64,000 nucleotides of DNA. Origin: Cuscuta epithymum. Its lineage: Eukaryota; Streptophyta; Magnoliopsida; Solanales; Convolvulaceae. The notes under the pieces are model-generated. The model did not search any database. It was given only the letters and a program-made list of their open reading frames with translations, and was not told the DNA's origin. The DNA lies in assembly GCA_945859915.1 (NCBI GenBank), contig CAMAPF010000145.1, forward strand, positions 620,001 to 684,000, read 5' to 3'. Within the stretch, counting starts at the first letter, position 1; the number at the start of each line of letters is the position of its first letter. This document shows positions 11,080 to 23,100 of the stretch, piece after piece. The position numbers and the translations under genes were made by a program.

Positions 11080-12130
11080 ATTGTTTTAAACAATGCCATC
11101 CTATTCCATGCCATTTAATGAAAGTGGTTTTTATACAATGACACTATATTACATTGTCATATAATAACATTGACTTTCAAATAATGATATTATACTGCAA
11201 TACTGCATTATCAAATAATGATATTAACTTTTAAACAATGACATTATGTTATGTTGTCATATAGAGGCAATAATGAGTCAATGACATTTTTGGAAAGTAT
11301 TTCATTATTCATTTTGACAAAGCTATTCTTTAATACTAAGTAGTATTTCATTTATTGTGACATTTTTAGCAATTTAATGTCTTTATATGTTGTATATGAT
11401 ATTGTAATGTAATGTCATTGTTTAAATAGAGTGATAATGTTATGAAAATGTCACATTTTTAAATAATTTTGTTACGGGTGAATAATTATGTCAAAATGTA
11501 GAAATAAAAAATAATACAATGTCCAACCTTATGATTATAAAGTATAAACATGATAACTAACAAAAATTATCACAATATTGTAAATATTGTTACAGTGTAG
11601 GAAAATTGTCACAAACTGTGACAATGACAATGTCATAAAAATGACATTGTAATAATGTCAATGACAATATGATACCAATGTCAATCATTATAAGAATGAC
11701 ATATTGACATTGTTAGAAACAAGTGATATTAATAAGTGACATTATATAGTTAGTAAGGGACATTGTTAGTAAGTGACAATATGACATTGTTAAGAAATGT
11801 CATTGTATAATAACAATATGACATTGTTGAGAAGTGTCATTGTCTAATACCAATATGACATTGTTAAAAAGTGTCATTGTTTTTTATGATGTCATTGCGA
11901 TATTATGACATTATGTAAGAACATTATGACATTGTGATACTGAAATTGTACAATTGTCAAGAAATAACGTTGTGTTCATTGATAATATTGTGATATTATG
12001 ACATTATGTAATAATATTATGAAAATGACAGTGTAACATTGTTAAGACGTGAATGTGTTTTCGTTGATGACATTATGTGTTACATTGTAATGTTAATATT
12101 GTAACATTCAAATAGTAACATTGTTTTTTA
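11080..12130. repeat. Degenerate repeat field built on ATGACATTGT
   Basis: About 1 kb is dominated by dozens of variants of ATGACATTGTTA and its complement-like partner TAATGTCATTGT, at irregular 20-45 bp spacing. The clearest copies lie between 11600 and 11900. It ends about 300 bp before a Helitron 3' terminus and may be its internal minisatellite. Confidence 0.7.
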
Positions 12131-12439
12131 AAATGTTGTCATAATTCTCCATAAGGAATAATATGTCCATGTTAAAAAAGTATTAAAAAAAAGTATATAT
12201 TGCACTATAAAAGTTAAAACAAAAGATGGGAGTTTGCAAGTTTTTAGAGTAACACTGGGTTTCAAATTCTTCAAATTAGAAAGAGGAAACAAAAAACAAT
12301 TCCTTTCAAAAAAATCAGCCTCCCCCAATTCGAAAAAACACTCTCTGTCAATGAAGAATGTTATCCCGTAGACTCCTCCAAGACTCCACAACACCTTAGC
12401 TAGGGAACAACATTCCCACCTGAACGGATAAATTTTCAT

Positions 12440-12466
12440 CCGTGCATCGCACGGGTGAGAATCTAG
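12440..12466 (+). mobile_element. Helitron 3' terminus
   Basis: The same hairpin CCGTGCATCGCACGG is followed by GGTGAGAAT and CTAG, then T. The sequence from 12427 through about 12485, including 19 bp beyond the terminus, recurs at 15797-15855. Confidence 0.75.
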
Positions 12467-12649
12467 TAAGCAATAAAATAGTAAAATTCTTTTTTAAATA
12501 TAGTAGTAATACAGATGAATTGAAACTGAACGGAGAAGATACTGGATACTCCCATGGCATAGAGACAAGCTTTAAAACTGAACCCCAAATCCCCCGACTT
12601 CTCAGACCAATGAGAGTGCGAGACTCAAAGTCGGAAGAGGCAGCATGGG

Positions 12650-13302
12650 TAGGGCTGCACATCGGGCGGGTTGGGTCGGGTTTGCTATATTTTTTGGACC
12701 TATCCAATTTATTCGGGTTGACTATTTACCAACCCGCGGTATGAAATATAAGTTGGTAAACCATGCATGAACGGGTCGGGTAGGGTCGGGTATTGAAATG
12801 AATTTATTTCGGGTTGAATCTTTAATATGGACAACTAGTTTATAAGAGTAAACCATGCATGCAATATGAATCGCGGTTAACTTGTTTCCAAAATACACAA
12901 ACAAATACAAGTACTTTTTATAAGAGTAAACTTAGGAAAATAGTGTCAAAACATTCTTACTTAAAGGAAATTAGTCTAGAATCAAATGTATATATATACT
13001 AATCACCTAGTCAAAATGGTAAATGTTTATAATGCTAAAATCATAGTCTTAGATAGAGCACAGCGGTCTTCAATAGAAATTATCCAACTAAACTTTGTAG
13101 CATAATAATAATAAATTGAACTTTCGGTCGGGTCGGGTACTATCGGGTTTGAAATTTAATTCCGCAACCCTACCCATTACGCGCGGGTTCGTATATATTT
13201 AACCCGTGAATATTTTTAAAAATCAAATACCCGACTAAAAGTGATCGGGTAGGGTTGGGTCGGGCGGGTTATGCGGGTTCGGGTTATTCTTGTGTAGCCC
13301 TA
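12650..13302. mobile_element. Non-autonomous hAT element with GGGTCGGG subterminal repeats
   Basis: The termini are TAGGGCTGCACA and, inverted, TAGGGCTACACA. The 8-bp target duplication AGCATGGG is exact (12642-12649 and 13303-13310). Both ends are filled with GGGTCGGGT/GCGGGTT repeats around an AT-rich centre. Length is 653 bp, with no coding capacity. Confidence 0.92.
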
Positions 13303-13310
13303 AGCATGGG

Positions 13311-14085
13311 ACGACTGAAGATTCTGATTTCCGAGCTTAGTTGCTTCCTATGATATTCTTCTCGAGCCCCAACCCTCCTGGTACGAGTCTTTGCTTAATT
13401 TCTTCAGATTTTCTTTCTGCAATTGGGAGTTCTATCACTGTCCATTGCTGCCTTATTGATGCCGCTGGACAGATTTTAGTTTTTCTATTGACACATTATA
13501 TGCATTATTTTTAATAACTTAAGAATAAATGTTTTAATGTTATTATTATTTATCTGGCATTTATGTTTTGTACTAATATTTTATAACTGTCATTGTATTA
13601 GTCATTTAGTATTTTGATGGTTATTATTGTATTATTTATTAAGGACTGTTATCTATATATCTGCCAAACATATGGGTGTATTTTCATGACCGGTAACTAG
13701 AAATTTGACTTCACATGTATCAAGAATTAAAGAGAGAACAATTTGAGAAGAGATTTTGTTACTAAATCGTTTGTTGACTTTGTGGATTGATATTCTTTTA
13801 TTAGAAATGTATGTAATTGACATTTCAGTAACTGTGTGAACTGGTATGCGAAAAAGAATAGAGTATTACGAAATAAAAAGTATACGTTTTGGTGCATTTT
13901 GCACATTTTACTCCTAAACAGTATATGATGGGTACTTTGGATATGCTTTGTTTTATATATGGTGTATTATTCATTTGAACATATGAAATCTTGATATGGT
14001 GCTAATCGACTCAGAGGTAGTATAATACTACTCTTTTTACCATAAATGATTAACCTTTGTTATTTTTAATAACTTATTTAATTTT
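13311..14085. other. Helitron-associated non-coding DNA
   Basis: Leader-like pyrimidine-rich text near 13320-13440, then AT-rich, intron-like DNA ending in the acceptor TTTTGCAG at 14083-14090. No gene called. Confidence 0.3.
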
Positions 14086-14090
14086 GCAGG

Positions 14091-14560
14091 GTGACGAAAT
14101 TCATGTTGTAGTAAAAAGGCCACAGTTGGTCTTGATGATCTTACAGACATTGAAAAGCTAAATGAAACGGGTTTAAGTCTATTAATAGTAATACTACTAA
14201 CAAATAAATATTATTAATTCATCATATAAAATACATTTGTAGAGTGGCTCAAGTGCAAACAACTTGGACTGCAGCACCATGCATCCATACAAAAATGGTT
14301 GGGGTTCTCGATGTAGAAGAGGTATACTTGCGTAAAAAACATGGTATTTAGGAATGGGCTTTTCTATATAGACTATATAGTAGTTCTCATATATAGGTAA
14401 AATGCACAAGATGGTGAAGATGGTATTACACCTACACAACCAAAACGTAAATGTGGTGAAATGGAAGGGAGTGACACGATTTAGAGGAACCTACTGGATC
14501 AGTTTTTTGCCAACAGAACGTTGAAGATAAAAATCAAGATCGAGCCGGAATAAGACACCA
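14091..14560 (+). pseudogene. Possible replication-protein-A-like exons of a Helitron
   Basis: An exon-like stretch directly follows the acceptor TTTTGCAG and reads GDEIHVVV. A second stretch (about 14401-14550) reads a Thr/Pro/Lys-rich tail ending in acidic and basic residues before a TAA. Plant Helitrons commonly encode RPA70-like proteins with a GDEIHA-type OB-fold motif and a Lys-rich tail, and a Helitron 3' end lies downstream at 15836. Only these short motifs support the call, and frames are broken in between. Confidence 0.35.
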
Positions 14561-14681
14561 TGATTTGAAGAGCAGAATTGATGTCCTATTTTTTTGTTGA
14601 AACTGTCTAACCATATTGTGCACACCTGTTTTAGAAAACTTAAAACTTAAACTGATTAGCTCATGTGTTGAGTGTTTCTGA
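14464..14681 (+). repeat. 218-bp inverted duplicate, copy B
   Basis: The reverse complement of 6777-6994, with about one mismatch seen. It overlaps the end of the RPA-like segment. Confidence 0.75.
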
Positions 14682-15800
14682 AACAAAGAATTGTTTCAGA
14701 ATTTATAGTTTCACTATGAATACTTATTATTTTACTTATCATTTTGTACCTTTTCAAATGTTATACGTAGCATATCTTTTATAATATTTACATTTTTTCC
14801 TTCTTTGATGATGTTTAATCTTTCTTTAATTATGAACACTTATGGTATTACTTTCTTTTTTTGATCATCGAACATGCATTCATTCATAAAAAGCACTCAG
14901 GAAGTTGTTGAAATAACAAAAGGACCACAATAATCATCCGCCCGTGGACGAGACTCTGAGTTAATCACATTTGACAAAGCAATATAACTCGCTAATCCTA
15001 AATTGGGCATATTACCGCAGGCCTCTCATCCCCCAATCCAAGTGTAAAAGTCTTACAGCATAAAATAAATAAGCAACAAAACACAATCGAAATAAAATAA
15101 AAACAAAACACAATCGACTCAGTAGAAATAGAAATACTCGTCCAAACCCTAGTCGCAGAATTCCTCTAAGGCGGCGGTTCTGGAGGTGGGCGGATTAACA
15201 TCCCTTCGTCTTATTTCACACATAGGCCACCAATGAACCCCTAAAATTTGATTTTCCAGTCCGACAGCATGATGTCGGCCACCAAAAATTCCATGTTATC
15301 ACCAATAGCCATCTGTTTCGTCAAAGCTCGTTCCCAAATTGCCGAAGAATAACAGCTCGACTTCGTCTTCAACATTCTGCAGCACCCCATCTTCCCCTTG
15401 CTAAACCCGTCCCCTGCCAAAATCAGAAGCCTCGAACCCTCCTGAAAGCTTCCTCGCTTGTTCGATGCTCTTGTAAAGCAGAAAAACCAAAAGTTTCGTC
15501 GAGACAGAATCCGGATTCACCGCAATTGCAAGTAAGAAAGAAAAAAAAAACGAACCAGACAAACCCCGCGATGACAACAAAACTCAATACCCTGAGAAGA
15601 TATATGAGATAAGTTGCCTACCGGGAAGAGATCGGCCGAACCCACGGCTTGAATAGGCCGCCGCCGGAAAAAACCCTTGGACGTGCCTAGGAGACGACCG
15701 TATTTTTTTGGGGTTTCACTTATTATGGTATTACTTATCACTTTATTCTGAATTTAAATATTTATGCGTTTTTATAATAGTTCTTAACTACACATTGATA
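14682..15800. other. Helitron-internal DNA of captured or decayed coding character
   Basis: 15140-15720 is GC-richer and reads best on the minus strand, but stops break every frame and I recognise no family. 14855-14900 looks like the antisense of a poly(A)-proximal 3' end (T run followed by GATCATCGAACATGC). Confidence 0.3.
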
Positions 15801-15809
15801 AATTTTCAT

Positions 15810-15836
15810 CCGTGCATCGCACGGGTGAGAATCTAG
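15810..15836 (+). mobile_element. Helitron 3' terminus
   Basis: Hairpin CCGTGCATCGCACGG, then GGTGAGAAT, then CTAG and T. Identical to the terminus at 12440-12466 in the element and, unusually, also in the first bases of the 3' flank. Confidence 0.75.
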
Positions 15837-16189
15837 TAAGCAATAAAATCGTAAAAAAATGGTATCAACATTTGGATTTGAACTACAAAAGCTGGAAATT
15901 AACGCTTGACTTGAAATTGTTTCAAAACCACTTGATGAGGACCGTCAAGACATACATTTCTGGTCGTCCATCTTGAAATAATATGACGAAAACACACAAC
16001 CCAAACATTTGTGATCCAAAAAAACACCGAAATAAGAACTCAAGATCCAATTTGAGACCGTGTTTAGTAGCAATGAAATAATTGATTCTTTTGAAATTTA
16101 TGAAGTTCTGACGTAACTAACTGGATTGACTGATTCGACTGATTTACGAAAAAAATAAAATATATTTTATTAATAATATATATATATAC

Positions 16190-16570
16190 ATAGAGTACTC
16201 TTCGGGTCAGGAATTCCTGACCGGAACCGCCGTCCGGACGGCGACTTTTGGGGCCCTTTCCAGAAGAATTTTTTAATGAAGTTTTTATGGCATGTTCTTC
16301 ATCAAGTCTAGTTTATCCACACAAAAAATTCAGCTAAAAACTTAATCGGAAAGGTTGTCAAATGATTTTTAGAAGATAACTGCGCCCAAAATATACATAT
16401 AAAACGCAGTTATCTTCCACACACAAATGATTTTTGAGTGTGGATAAACTAGACTTGATGGAGAACATGCCAGAAAAATTTCATCAAAAAATTCCACTGG
16501 GAAGGCGGCCAAACGCCGCCGTCCGGACGGCGGTTTCCGTCCGGAATTCCGGACATGAACTATTCTCTAC
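16190..16570. mobile_element. Fold-back MITE with GTCCGGACGGCG ends
   Basis: Two long inverted arms run from AGAGTACTCTTCGGGTC to ATAACTGCG and back. Each arm contains CCGCCGTCCGGACGGCG, a palindrome in its own right, and the block TCAAGTCTAGTTTATCCACAC. TACAT occurs on both sides as a possible short target duplication. A one-armed relative lies at 6230-6415. Confidence 0.75.
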
Positions 16571-16692
16571 ATATATACTTGTGTGTGTGTATGAACAATA
16601 AATAAAATAATCTTTCACAGTAACTAGAGCCAATCTAGCCAGAAAAGTAACTTAAATCCGACTAATTTTTATTTAAAGTAATTCAGCGCACG

Positions 16693-16794
16693 AAATCAAA
16701 AATTTCGTATTTGGTTAAAAATGGACTAACAAGGATGATAAGAAAATCAAAAATTTCGTATTTGGTTAAAAATGGACTAACAAGGATGATAAGA
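16693..16794. repeat. Perfect 51-bp tandem duplication
   Basis: Two adjacent identical units begin AAATCAAAAATTTCGTATTT (16693 and 16744). The identity implies a recent local duplication. Confidence 0.9.
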
Positions 16795-16918
16795 AAATTA
16801 GTGTTTTCTTACATGGTAATTGGGCAATTAGTTTTTTATAAATTTCCACAAAAACAAAAACAAAAAATCTTTCACACTCATTCGATAGTATTACATGTAA
16901 GAAAACATAGTCGATTTA

Positions 16919-17255
16919 GAGCCCGTTTGGAGAACTCTGTTTTCGGCTTATCAGGCTTATCAGCCAGCTTTTTCACCAAACACGTAACTTTTACTTTCGC
17001 GCGCTGAATTGTGTAATAAGCCGAAAAAGTAAGGTTAGAGTTACTTTTCTGGCTGTATTGGCTGAAGTTACTGTAGAGGACCATTTTAGCTATTTTTACA
17101 TATAATTTTTTCTTTAATTTATTAATAAAATATATTTTTAAAATATTTTTTTCTTAAATCAGCAGAATCAGCCAAAACAGCCACTCCAGCCAGAATATCA
17201 TAAATTTCAGCAGAATCAGCCAAAACAGCCGATTTTGGTGCTACCAAACGGGCTC
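16919..17255. mobile_element. Tourist-like MITE (PIF/Harbinger type)
   Basis: The termini GAGCCCGTTTGG and CCAAACGGGCTC are perfect inverses, flanked by TTA on both sides (16916-16918 and 17256-17258). The interior carries repeats of CAGCCAAAACAGCC type. Confidence 0.88.
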
Positions 17256-17258
17256 TTA

Positions 17259-17632
17259 GATTTTCAAAATTTGCCTACTAAAAAGGTCGATTATCTTATG
17301 CTGCTCTATTAACACACTCATTCGGCCTAAAACAAGCTGAATAATTTGAAGACCACAACTGGACCATATTTACATAGAATTGCATCCATATTAGTGGTGT
17401 AATCCATATCTTATAAGATGCTAATTTTTTGTTTAAATTTAGCCGATGAAGGACAAACATTTATACTCAAATAATCTTGTCTTCGTTTACTATCACATAG
17501 CAATTATAGTAATGCCAATATTACTTAAATAATGCCAATAAGATTTAAATAATTATAAGAAATTAAATATGATGAATCAAATAAACGAGCTCCTCTTGTC
17601 AACCCCGCCATAACATTATTAGTTATTCCGTA
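17259..17632. other. Downstream flank of the small membrane protein gene
   Basis: AT-rich; presumably the 3' untranslated region and terminator of the minus-strand gene lie here, but no clear signal can be singled out. Confidence 0.35.
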
Positions 17633-17950
17633 TTAGACTGCATGGATTAAGGTAGGTTGATCGTCGACCGCTTCATCTTTCCCCAACTCCAAGTTGTTCA
17701 TTCCTTCATTATTGACAGGAGTGATGCTTCTTTTAGTGCACATCCTATTGGCAATGCAGGACAAAAAGCTCAAAACCAAGATCACCCCCACCACCAAATA
17801 CGCCTTCCGGAACGACCCGACGTCAGAAAACGACCAACCCGACGGCGGCGACGCCAATGATAGAGATGGGACAGTATAATTGCTGTCACCTGGAAGAATT
17901 GGGACATTGTCATATGGATAGTATAGGGGCTGGAGCGGTAGAGACGACAT
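17633..17950 (-). CDS. Small single-pass membrane protein, unknown function
   Basis: A single-exon frame of 105 codons starts at an ATG (17948-17950); a slightly longer frame would need a TTG start. The N-terminal 45 residues are Pro-, Ser- and Tyr-rich. One hydrophobic segment (about residues 48-65, reading AYLVVGVILVLSFLSCIA) is followed by the basic RMCTKR. The C-terminus is acidic. With no signal peptide ahead of the helix, an N-out, C-in single-pass protein is likely by the positive-inside rule. A TATA-like CTATATATT lies about 120 bp upstream (around 18070). I do not recognise the family. The membrane segment, composition and lack of stops favour a real host gene. Confidence 0.6.
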   Translation of the reverse strand: MSSLPLQPLYYPYDNVPILPGDSNYTVPSLSLASPPSGWSFSDVGSFRKAYLVVGVILVLSFLSCIANRMCTKRSITPVNNEGMNNLELGKDEAVDDQPTLIHAV

Positions 17951-18059
17951 TCTTCTCAAAATTTTCTGGTTCGTTTTGGTCTTAAACTAGTACAATGGAG
18001 GCAAAATAATTTTACTTTGTGAGCTTAATTGGTTTACTTTGGTTATATGCGTTCTGAAT

Positions 18060-18080
18060 TTTGATTAATATATAGAGGTT
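18060..18080 (-). promoter_or_regulatory. Possible TATA box of the small membrane protein gene
   Basis: Read on the minus strand as CTATATATTAATC, about 120 bp before the ATG. Weak evidence by itself in AT-rich DNA. Confidence 0.35.
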
Positions 18081-18530
18081 ACAAGAACATAGATGTGTGT
18101 ATTTTGGAATTGATTAGGAAGAAACCAAATTTAAGCTAAGTTGCCTAATCGAAAGTCAATTCTCACCCGCAGCTTCTAAAAATTATTACATGTAAATACG
18201 AGATCTGCATAAAGATCTTTATTTTGAAACAAACTCTGCATAAAGATTGGGAAATTTTAAATGTGTGCTTTTTAATTGTTTAGGTCGATACTATCCTTAA
18301 ATAAATAAATCTAGATATATCTATGTATGGGACAAACGTAGTGACAAACGTTTTTACAAAGAAGTGAAGTGTATACTAGTTACTATGTAGTGTTTACGAC
18401 CAAGTTGTATTACACGCTTTATTAGAATATAATGCTAAAACGTGAACGGTAAATAAGTGGCATGAAAGATGACAATTAAAAAATAATAAATAGAATCTCT
18501 CTCTTTATTTGAAGAATTTTGAATTATTTT

Positions 18531-18608
18531 GGTAAGTTTTTCTTCACAATGTCAAGCACAATGTCTAGATATAAACATTGTGCTTGACATTGCAGAGGAA
18601 AACTTACC
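18531..18608. repeat. Long near-perfect hairpin, 34-bp arms and 10-nt loop
   Basis: The left arm GGTAAGTTTTTCTTCACAAT and onward to 18564 pairs with 18575-18608 with about four mismatches, around the loop CTAGATATAA. It lies inside a larger region ending GGAGATGCTCTT near 18722, a border typical of common plant MITEs, so it is probably the centre of a MITE. A transcript would resemble a small-RNA precursor. Confidence 0.6.
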
Positions 18609-18722
18609 AAAAACACATAAAACCGTGAAAAGAATGAAAGGAAATGTCATAAATTCAATTTTTTGTGTCTATCTCTCTCATAGCACATGTGCAGCGTGCG
18701 CATTGTAGCATTGGAGATGCTC

Positions 18723-19385
18723 TTAGTAACTTCAAGTTTTTGATATTCTTAATATCATGATTATATCTTTTCTTTCATAAATGTATTTTATAGTGTTAAC
18801 TAAATAATTTAAGTATTCTAATCTTTTTTTTATGTGAAATTAATAATTTTATATAAACTTATTAATAAATGTTTTTCATTTCAAATATTAAAGCTTGAAT
18901 TAATAATTTCATTCTTACAAATCTCCAAAGTATTTATTTTATGTTTTACATTTGTCAAAGAAAAAACATAGTATGATGAGGTTAAGATAAATTTTTATAT
19001 AAACTTTGAGATATTTTTGTTACATAACGCAATTTGGAGTGCTTGTCTCACACCCTTTAAAAATTTTATTAGTATTTGAATTATTTACCCACTTTCTACA
19101 CTTTTCTTTTTTAGGTCTATTTTAAATTTTTATTATATTTTTCTTTTTTGATAAGTTTTAAAAAAAACGTACGAAGTATATATTAAATTATCCTTATTTC
19201 CTACTTATTTTTTATCGCCAACATTTAATATAGAGTATCAAAATTTTGAAGTAATTGTAAAAGTCTTTTGGCTGCAGCGGCCCCACTTGCCTGCCACTTT
19301 TGAGTGGGCCCATGTTAGTCAGTACTAAATGTTTGAATATGAGTAAAAAAAATTAAAATTTTAAAGTTTGAAAATTCTAAAATTA
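18723..19385. other. AT-rich intergenic DNA, nothing recognised
   Basis: No supported gene. Likely the upstream region between the two divergently placed host genes, with accumulated insertions. Confidence 0.4.
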
Positions 19386-19740
19386 TAAAATTCTAAAAGT
19401 GGAAAATATGCCTAAAATATTAGTACAATTGTCATGTTTTTATTCTCAAACTATGAGTAATTACTACTAAGTTCGGAAAATACAATCACGCTTAAAGTCA
19501 CTTACCGTCAAAACATGACAATCAGTGGCGGATCTAGTGTTTACAATTTGAGTGTTCAAAATTACACATTTTCTCTTTAAAATACTAATAAATAAATTAT
19601 TACTCTAATTTGTATATATATTCCCATTGTTTTTTTACTTTTGAGTGTTCACATGAACACCCTTGCATAGAAGAGATCCGCCCCTCATGACAATGCAGTC
19701 AATACTTAGTCCTATTTTGAGATTTTATAATTTATTTATG
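19386..19740. mobile_element. Decayed fold-back element, relative of 6498-6715
   Basis: It shares CATGTTTTTATTC, GAGTAATTACT and the terminal TTAGTCCTATTTTG block with the fold-back at 6498-6715, but is diverged and split by a MITE at 19523. Confidence 0.5.
19523..19686. mobile_element. hAT-type MITE
   Basis: It begins CAGTGGCGGATC and ends GATCCGCCCCTC, imperfect inverses, flanked by the 8-bp duplication ATGACAAT (19515-19522 and 19687-19694). Length is 164 bp. Confidence 0.85.
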
Positions 19741-19829
19741 CTTTACTACAAGTAAATATGTATGCATATTTTCAATTGGTGTCAACTGCATTGTATGCAT
19801 TATTATGATCAAAGTTGTATTTAACACCT

Positions 19830-20104
19830 TCCATTAACGGTTGCAGGCTTCTTTTTTATAGAGACGGAGCCAGACACAGAGTACAAGATGCTTCTGACAA
19901 AGATTTTCCAGCTGATATAAACGATCACCTTTTGAGAAAAATCAGTTACAACTGTTGTCCGTATGTGTTTCCTGTCCTCATGAATGGTGGAATCACTGGG
20001 CCCTTTTTATTATACAAAGGCAGTTGCACTTGCAGAGGTTTCTCAGCAGCCAGCAGTCATCACTGTTCAAAACTTGGACGCCATTGACGTCTGAGAACAC
20101 TCAC
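19830..20104 (+). promoter_or_regulatory. Presumed 5' leader of the bHLH gene
   Basis: GC-richer than the DNA upstream, and preceded by an acceptor-like GGTTGCAG at 19840-19847, so the leader may itself be spliced. Open frames here (19815-20087) look incidental. The exon 1 ATG at 20105 is chosen because the protein start MEAPEISLQWLRPLVESK matches the expected N-terminus of the domain. Confidence 0.4.
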
Positions 20105-23100
20105 ATGGAAGCTCCGGAGATCTCACTCCAATGGTTAAGGCCACTTGTAGAATCCAAGACTTGGGATTACTGTGTTGTTTGGAAATTGGGCAGTGACCCT
20201 TCAAGGTACATGTCTAAATTCCAATGCTTTTTAGCCGAAAAAGATGAAATACAAGGTTTGTACTCATGGTGTTTGATAATTTGCCTTTGTGAGTTTTAGG
20301 TTCATTGAGCTGGTGGGGTGTTGCTGTTCAGGTGCATATGGGATTCTTGGCAATGTCAAGGAAGAAGATAGAATGGAGCAGGGTTTGGCTCATTTGTGCA
20401 GGGATGTTCATATTCAGCACCGTGTCTCAACAATGGCTTGTCAAGCACTTGCTGCTTTTCCTCATTCAATTTCCTTGTATTCTGGGTATGTGCATTCATT
20501 CCATTCTTAAAACATCTCAATGGTTAACTAATGAAAATACAATAAAACATCTCATTTGCTGACTAATGAAAATAGGAGTAGAGGAGAAGTAGTAATGATG
20601 AACGAAACCCAATGGTTAATCCATGGAGATCCATCAGGTTCAAAGCCTTCAGATGTGAGTTTTACTATGTGTCTCTGTGTCTTCCTTCTATTATTTATTT
20701 TTTATCTGTGAAAGGAAACCCTTGGTTTATGGCTTATGATTTATTAATGTTGAGAGAAAATTCCCTAAAATAGGACTACATTCTTTCATTAGGACTAAAT
20801 AAATTAGTCCTTTACTCATGTTTTGCTCTTATTTGTATATGAGTTGGGGAGTAAGGCAGTTGATGGGTATATGATATTCCCTCTGTCCCGTAATTAAGTT
20901 CACGGTTTGTATTTTAAGTCTTTACTATCAAGTATCAACCATTTTACTGCTTATATTCAAGATTATAAACTTATAAAATGTACAACACTGCATAATTAAT
21001 AAATAAATATTTCAATACCATACTTCAAAATAAAGCATTCAAAATTATTTTCATGTTACACAGTCATACAAATGCTATGTATGATTTTTGAATAGTTAAT
21101 GGTCAAAGTTAATGTAGTTTGACTCAAAAAGTCAAACCATGAACTTAACAGTGGGATGGCTGAGTAATTGTTATGTGTTCAAAACTTGGAAAACCAGAGT
21201 TCTGCCAAATTAACGCCTTTCATTTTATTTACTCCGTATTATTTTGGAATGAGACTCCAGGCTCGTTTGGTAAGAGTTATTTGGCTAAGACTGCTATATT
21301 TTCCAAAAGGAGAACCTTTGGTAAAATAGGTTTCAACATATAAGAAGCATGACAGAGGCTACTTATTTTGCTTATTTGCAATCAAATGGGGCCTAAGAAT
21401 GCGTAGATGAAGATCCTCATGAAATGTTTTCATTACTCCCAGGAGTTTATTACTGGCACTCGGGTTTTGATCCCCGTCGTCGGTGGTCTAGTTGAGCTCT
21501 ACAATTCAAGGCTGGTAATACTCTCATTCTTTGACTATCCCTAAAACTATGTACTCAAGAAATTGTAACATCTCAAACCAAGATCATCTGTTCTCTACCT
21601 CTGTCATTTCCTTTTCTGTTCCTATAGATTCCAAAGGATCAGAAGACAATAGAGTTTGTTCGCAATAGGTTCAAGATCTATGTACAAGGCGGCGTGAATG
21701 GAAAGCAGTCAAAGCACCTTTACAATACAAGAAAAGAACATAAAGATCTCCATGAAATTCCTAATCAGTGTCCAAGTAGCTGTTTGGCTCCTCTTCATCT
21801 TGGTTCACACTATCTTTCTCAAACACCTGAACCCCATAGTGGCCCATGCTTACAAGGATCATCTACTGGCTCTACTCCTGCAACTACTGAACTCACTCAA
21901 TGTGATTCACCATTTGACCAGTCGGTGGACCTGTTCGAGAAGAAGCTCAATTTGCACTTCAATCGATTTCCTGCCACAATGAAAAGCAATGGTTCTTCAC
22001 CGAGTTGCATTAACAATGACATTGCTAAAAAAAGGCAAAGAGGACAACACTGTGCGAAGAATCTTGTGACAGAGAGAAAAAGAAGAAACAAAATCAAAGA
22101 TGGGCTCTATGCTCTAAGGGCTATAGTTCCTAAGATCACCAAGGTAAGGTTATCACTTATCACTATGTTATTCTTGTACTCAGAAACATTTAGGTTAATT
22201 AAAAACAATGCTAATGGTAGTTATTTTCTTTTGTTTAGCCTGACCTCAGAAATGCAAAAGGAAAATGAGAAATAGAAACTTAGTTATTGAGTTTGAACCA
22301 ATGTTTGATTTCCCCTACATACTCTTTTCTTCAAAATGTTCCTATATTTTCCTCTCGTTTCTTTTCCTAGCATTTTATGAGTTACAAACAGGCCCTTACG
22401 TTTTGTTCAAAAGATGATATTGGAGTTCATTCAAATGTTTCTCTTTGACTCGTGAGAATTTCTTACAGATGGACATGGCTTCAATAGTTGGAGATGCTAT
22501 TAATTACATAATGGAACTTCAGGAGAGCTTGAATGAACTTGAGAATGAGCTCAATCAAATTGATGCAGAAGATGTCATTCAGGAAAGAGACAAACCTATG
22601 ACCCCTGAGAAAAGACGGAGTCCATGCAACATCAATAACAAGGTACTATGAAACTTGTATTATTCACATGTGGTGTTTGATTGTTTGGTTTCCCAGGAAT
22701 ATAAACTTACTTTCCTTAGAATCTAAGGATCTTTCATCCCACCCCTTACTCCCTCTGAGTTGATCTTCCCAATTGAAAATGTTCTACTTTTGATTCTACT
22801 AGGCTACAACTATAAATTTATTTATGCCCACCTTTGGTGCTTTCGATCACTTATGTCCAAAAATTGTACAACCACATATTGACTTTCGGACAAGTTATGT
22901 GAAGGACCGAAAGTGACTGCAAATCAATAGTTTAAACTTTAAAGAGAGCCCAAAATTTAAATATTTTGTTTCCCAGTTTTAGGGGGAAGTAGGCTCAGTT
23001 TTCAAGTAGTAATATTGTTTGGTTGTGCGGAGGAGGGAGGCAAACTCTCTTTTTTATTTTCCATGGGAATAACACTTTCATGGCAAATAAAAATACTTAT

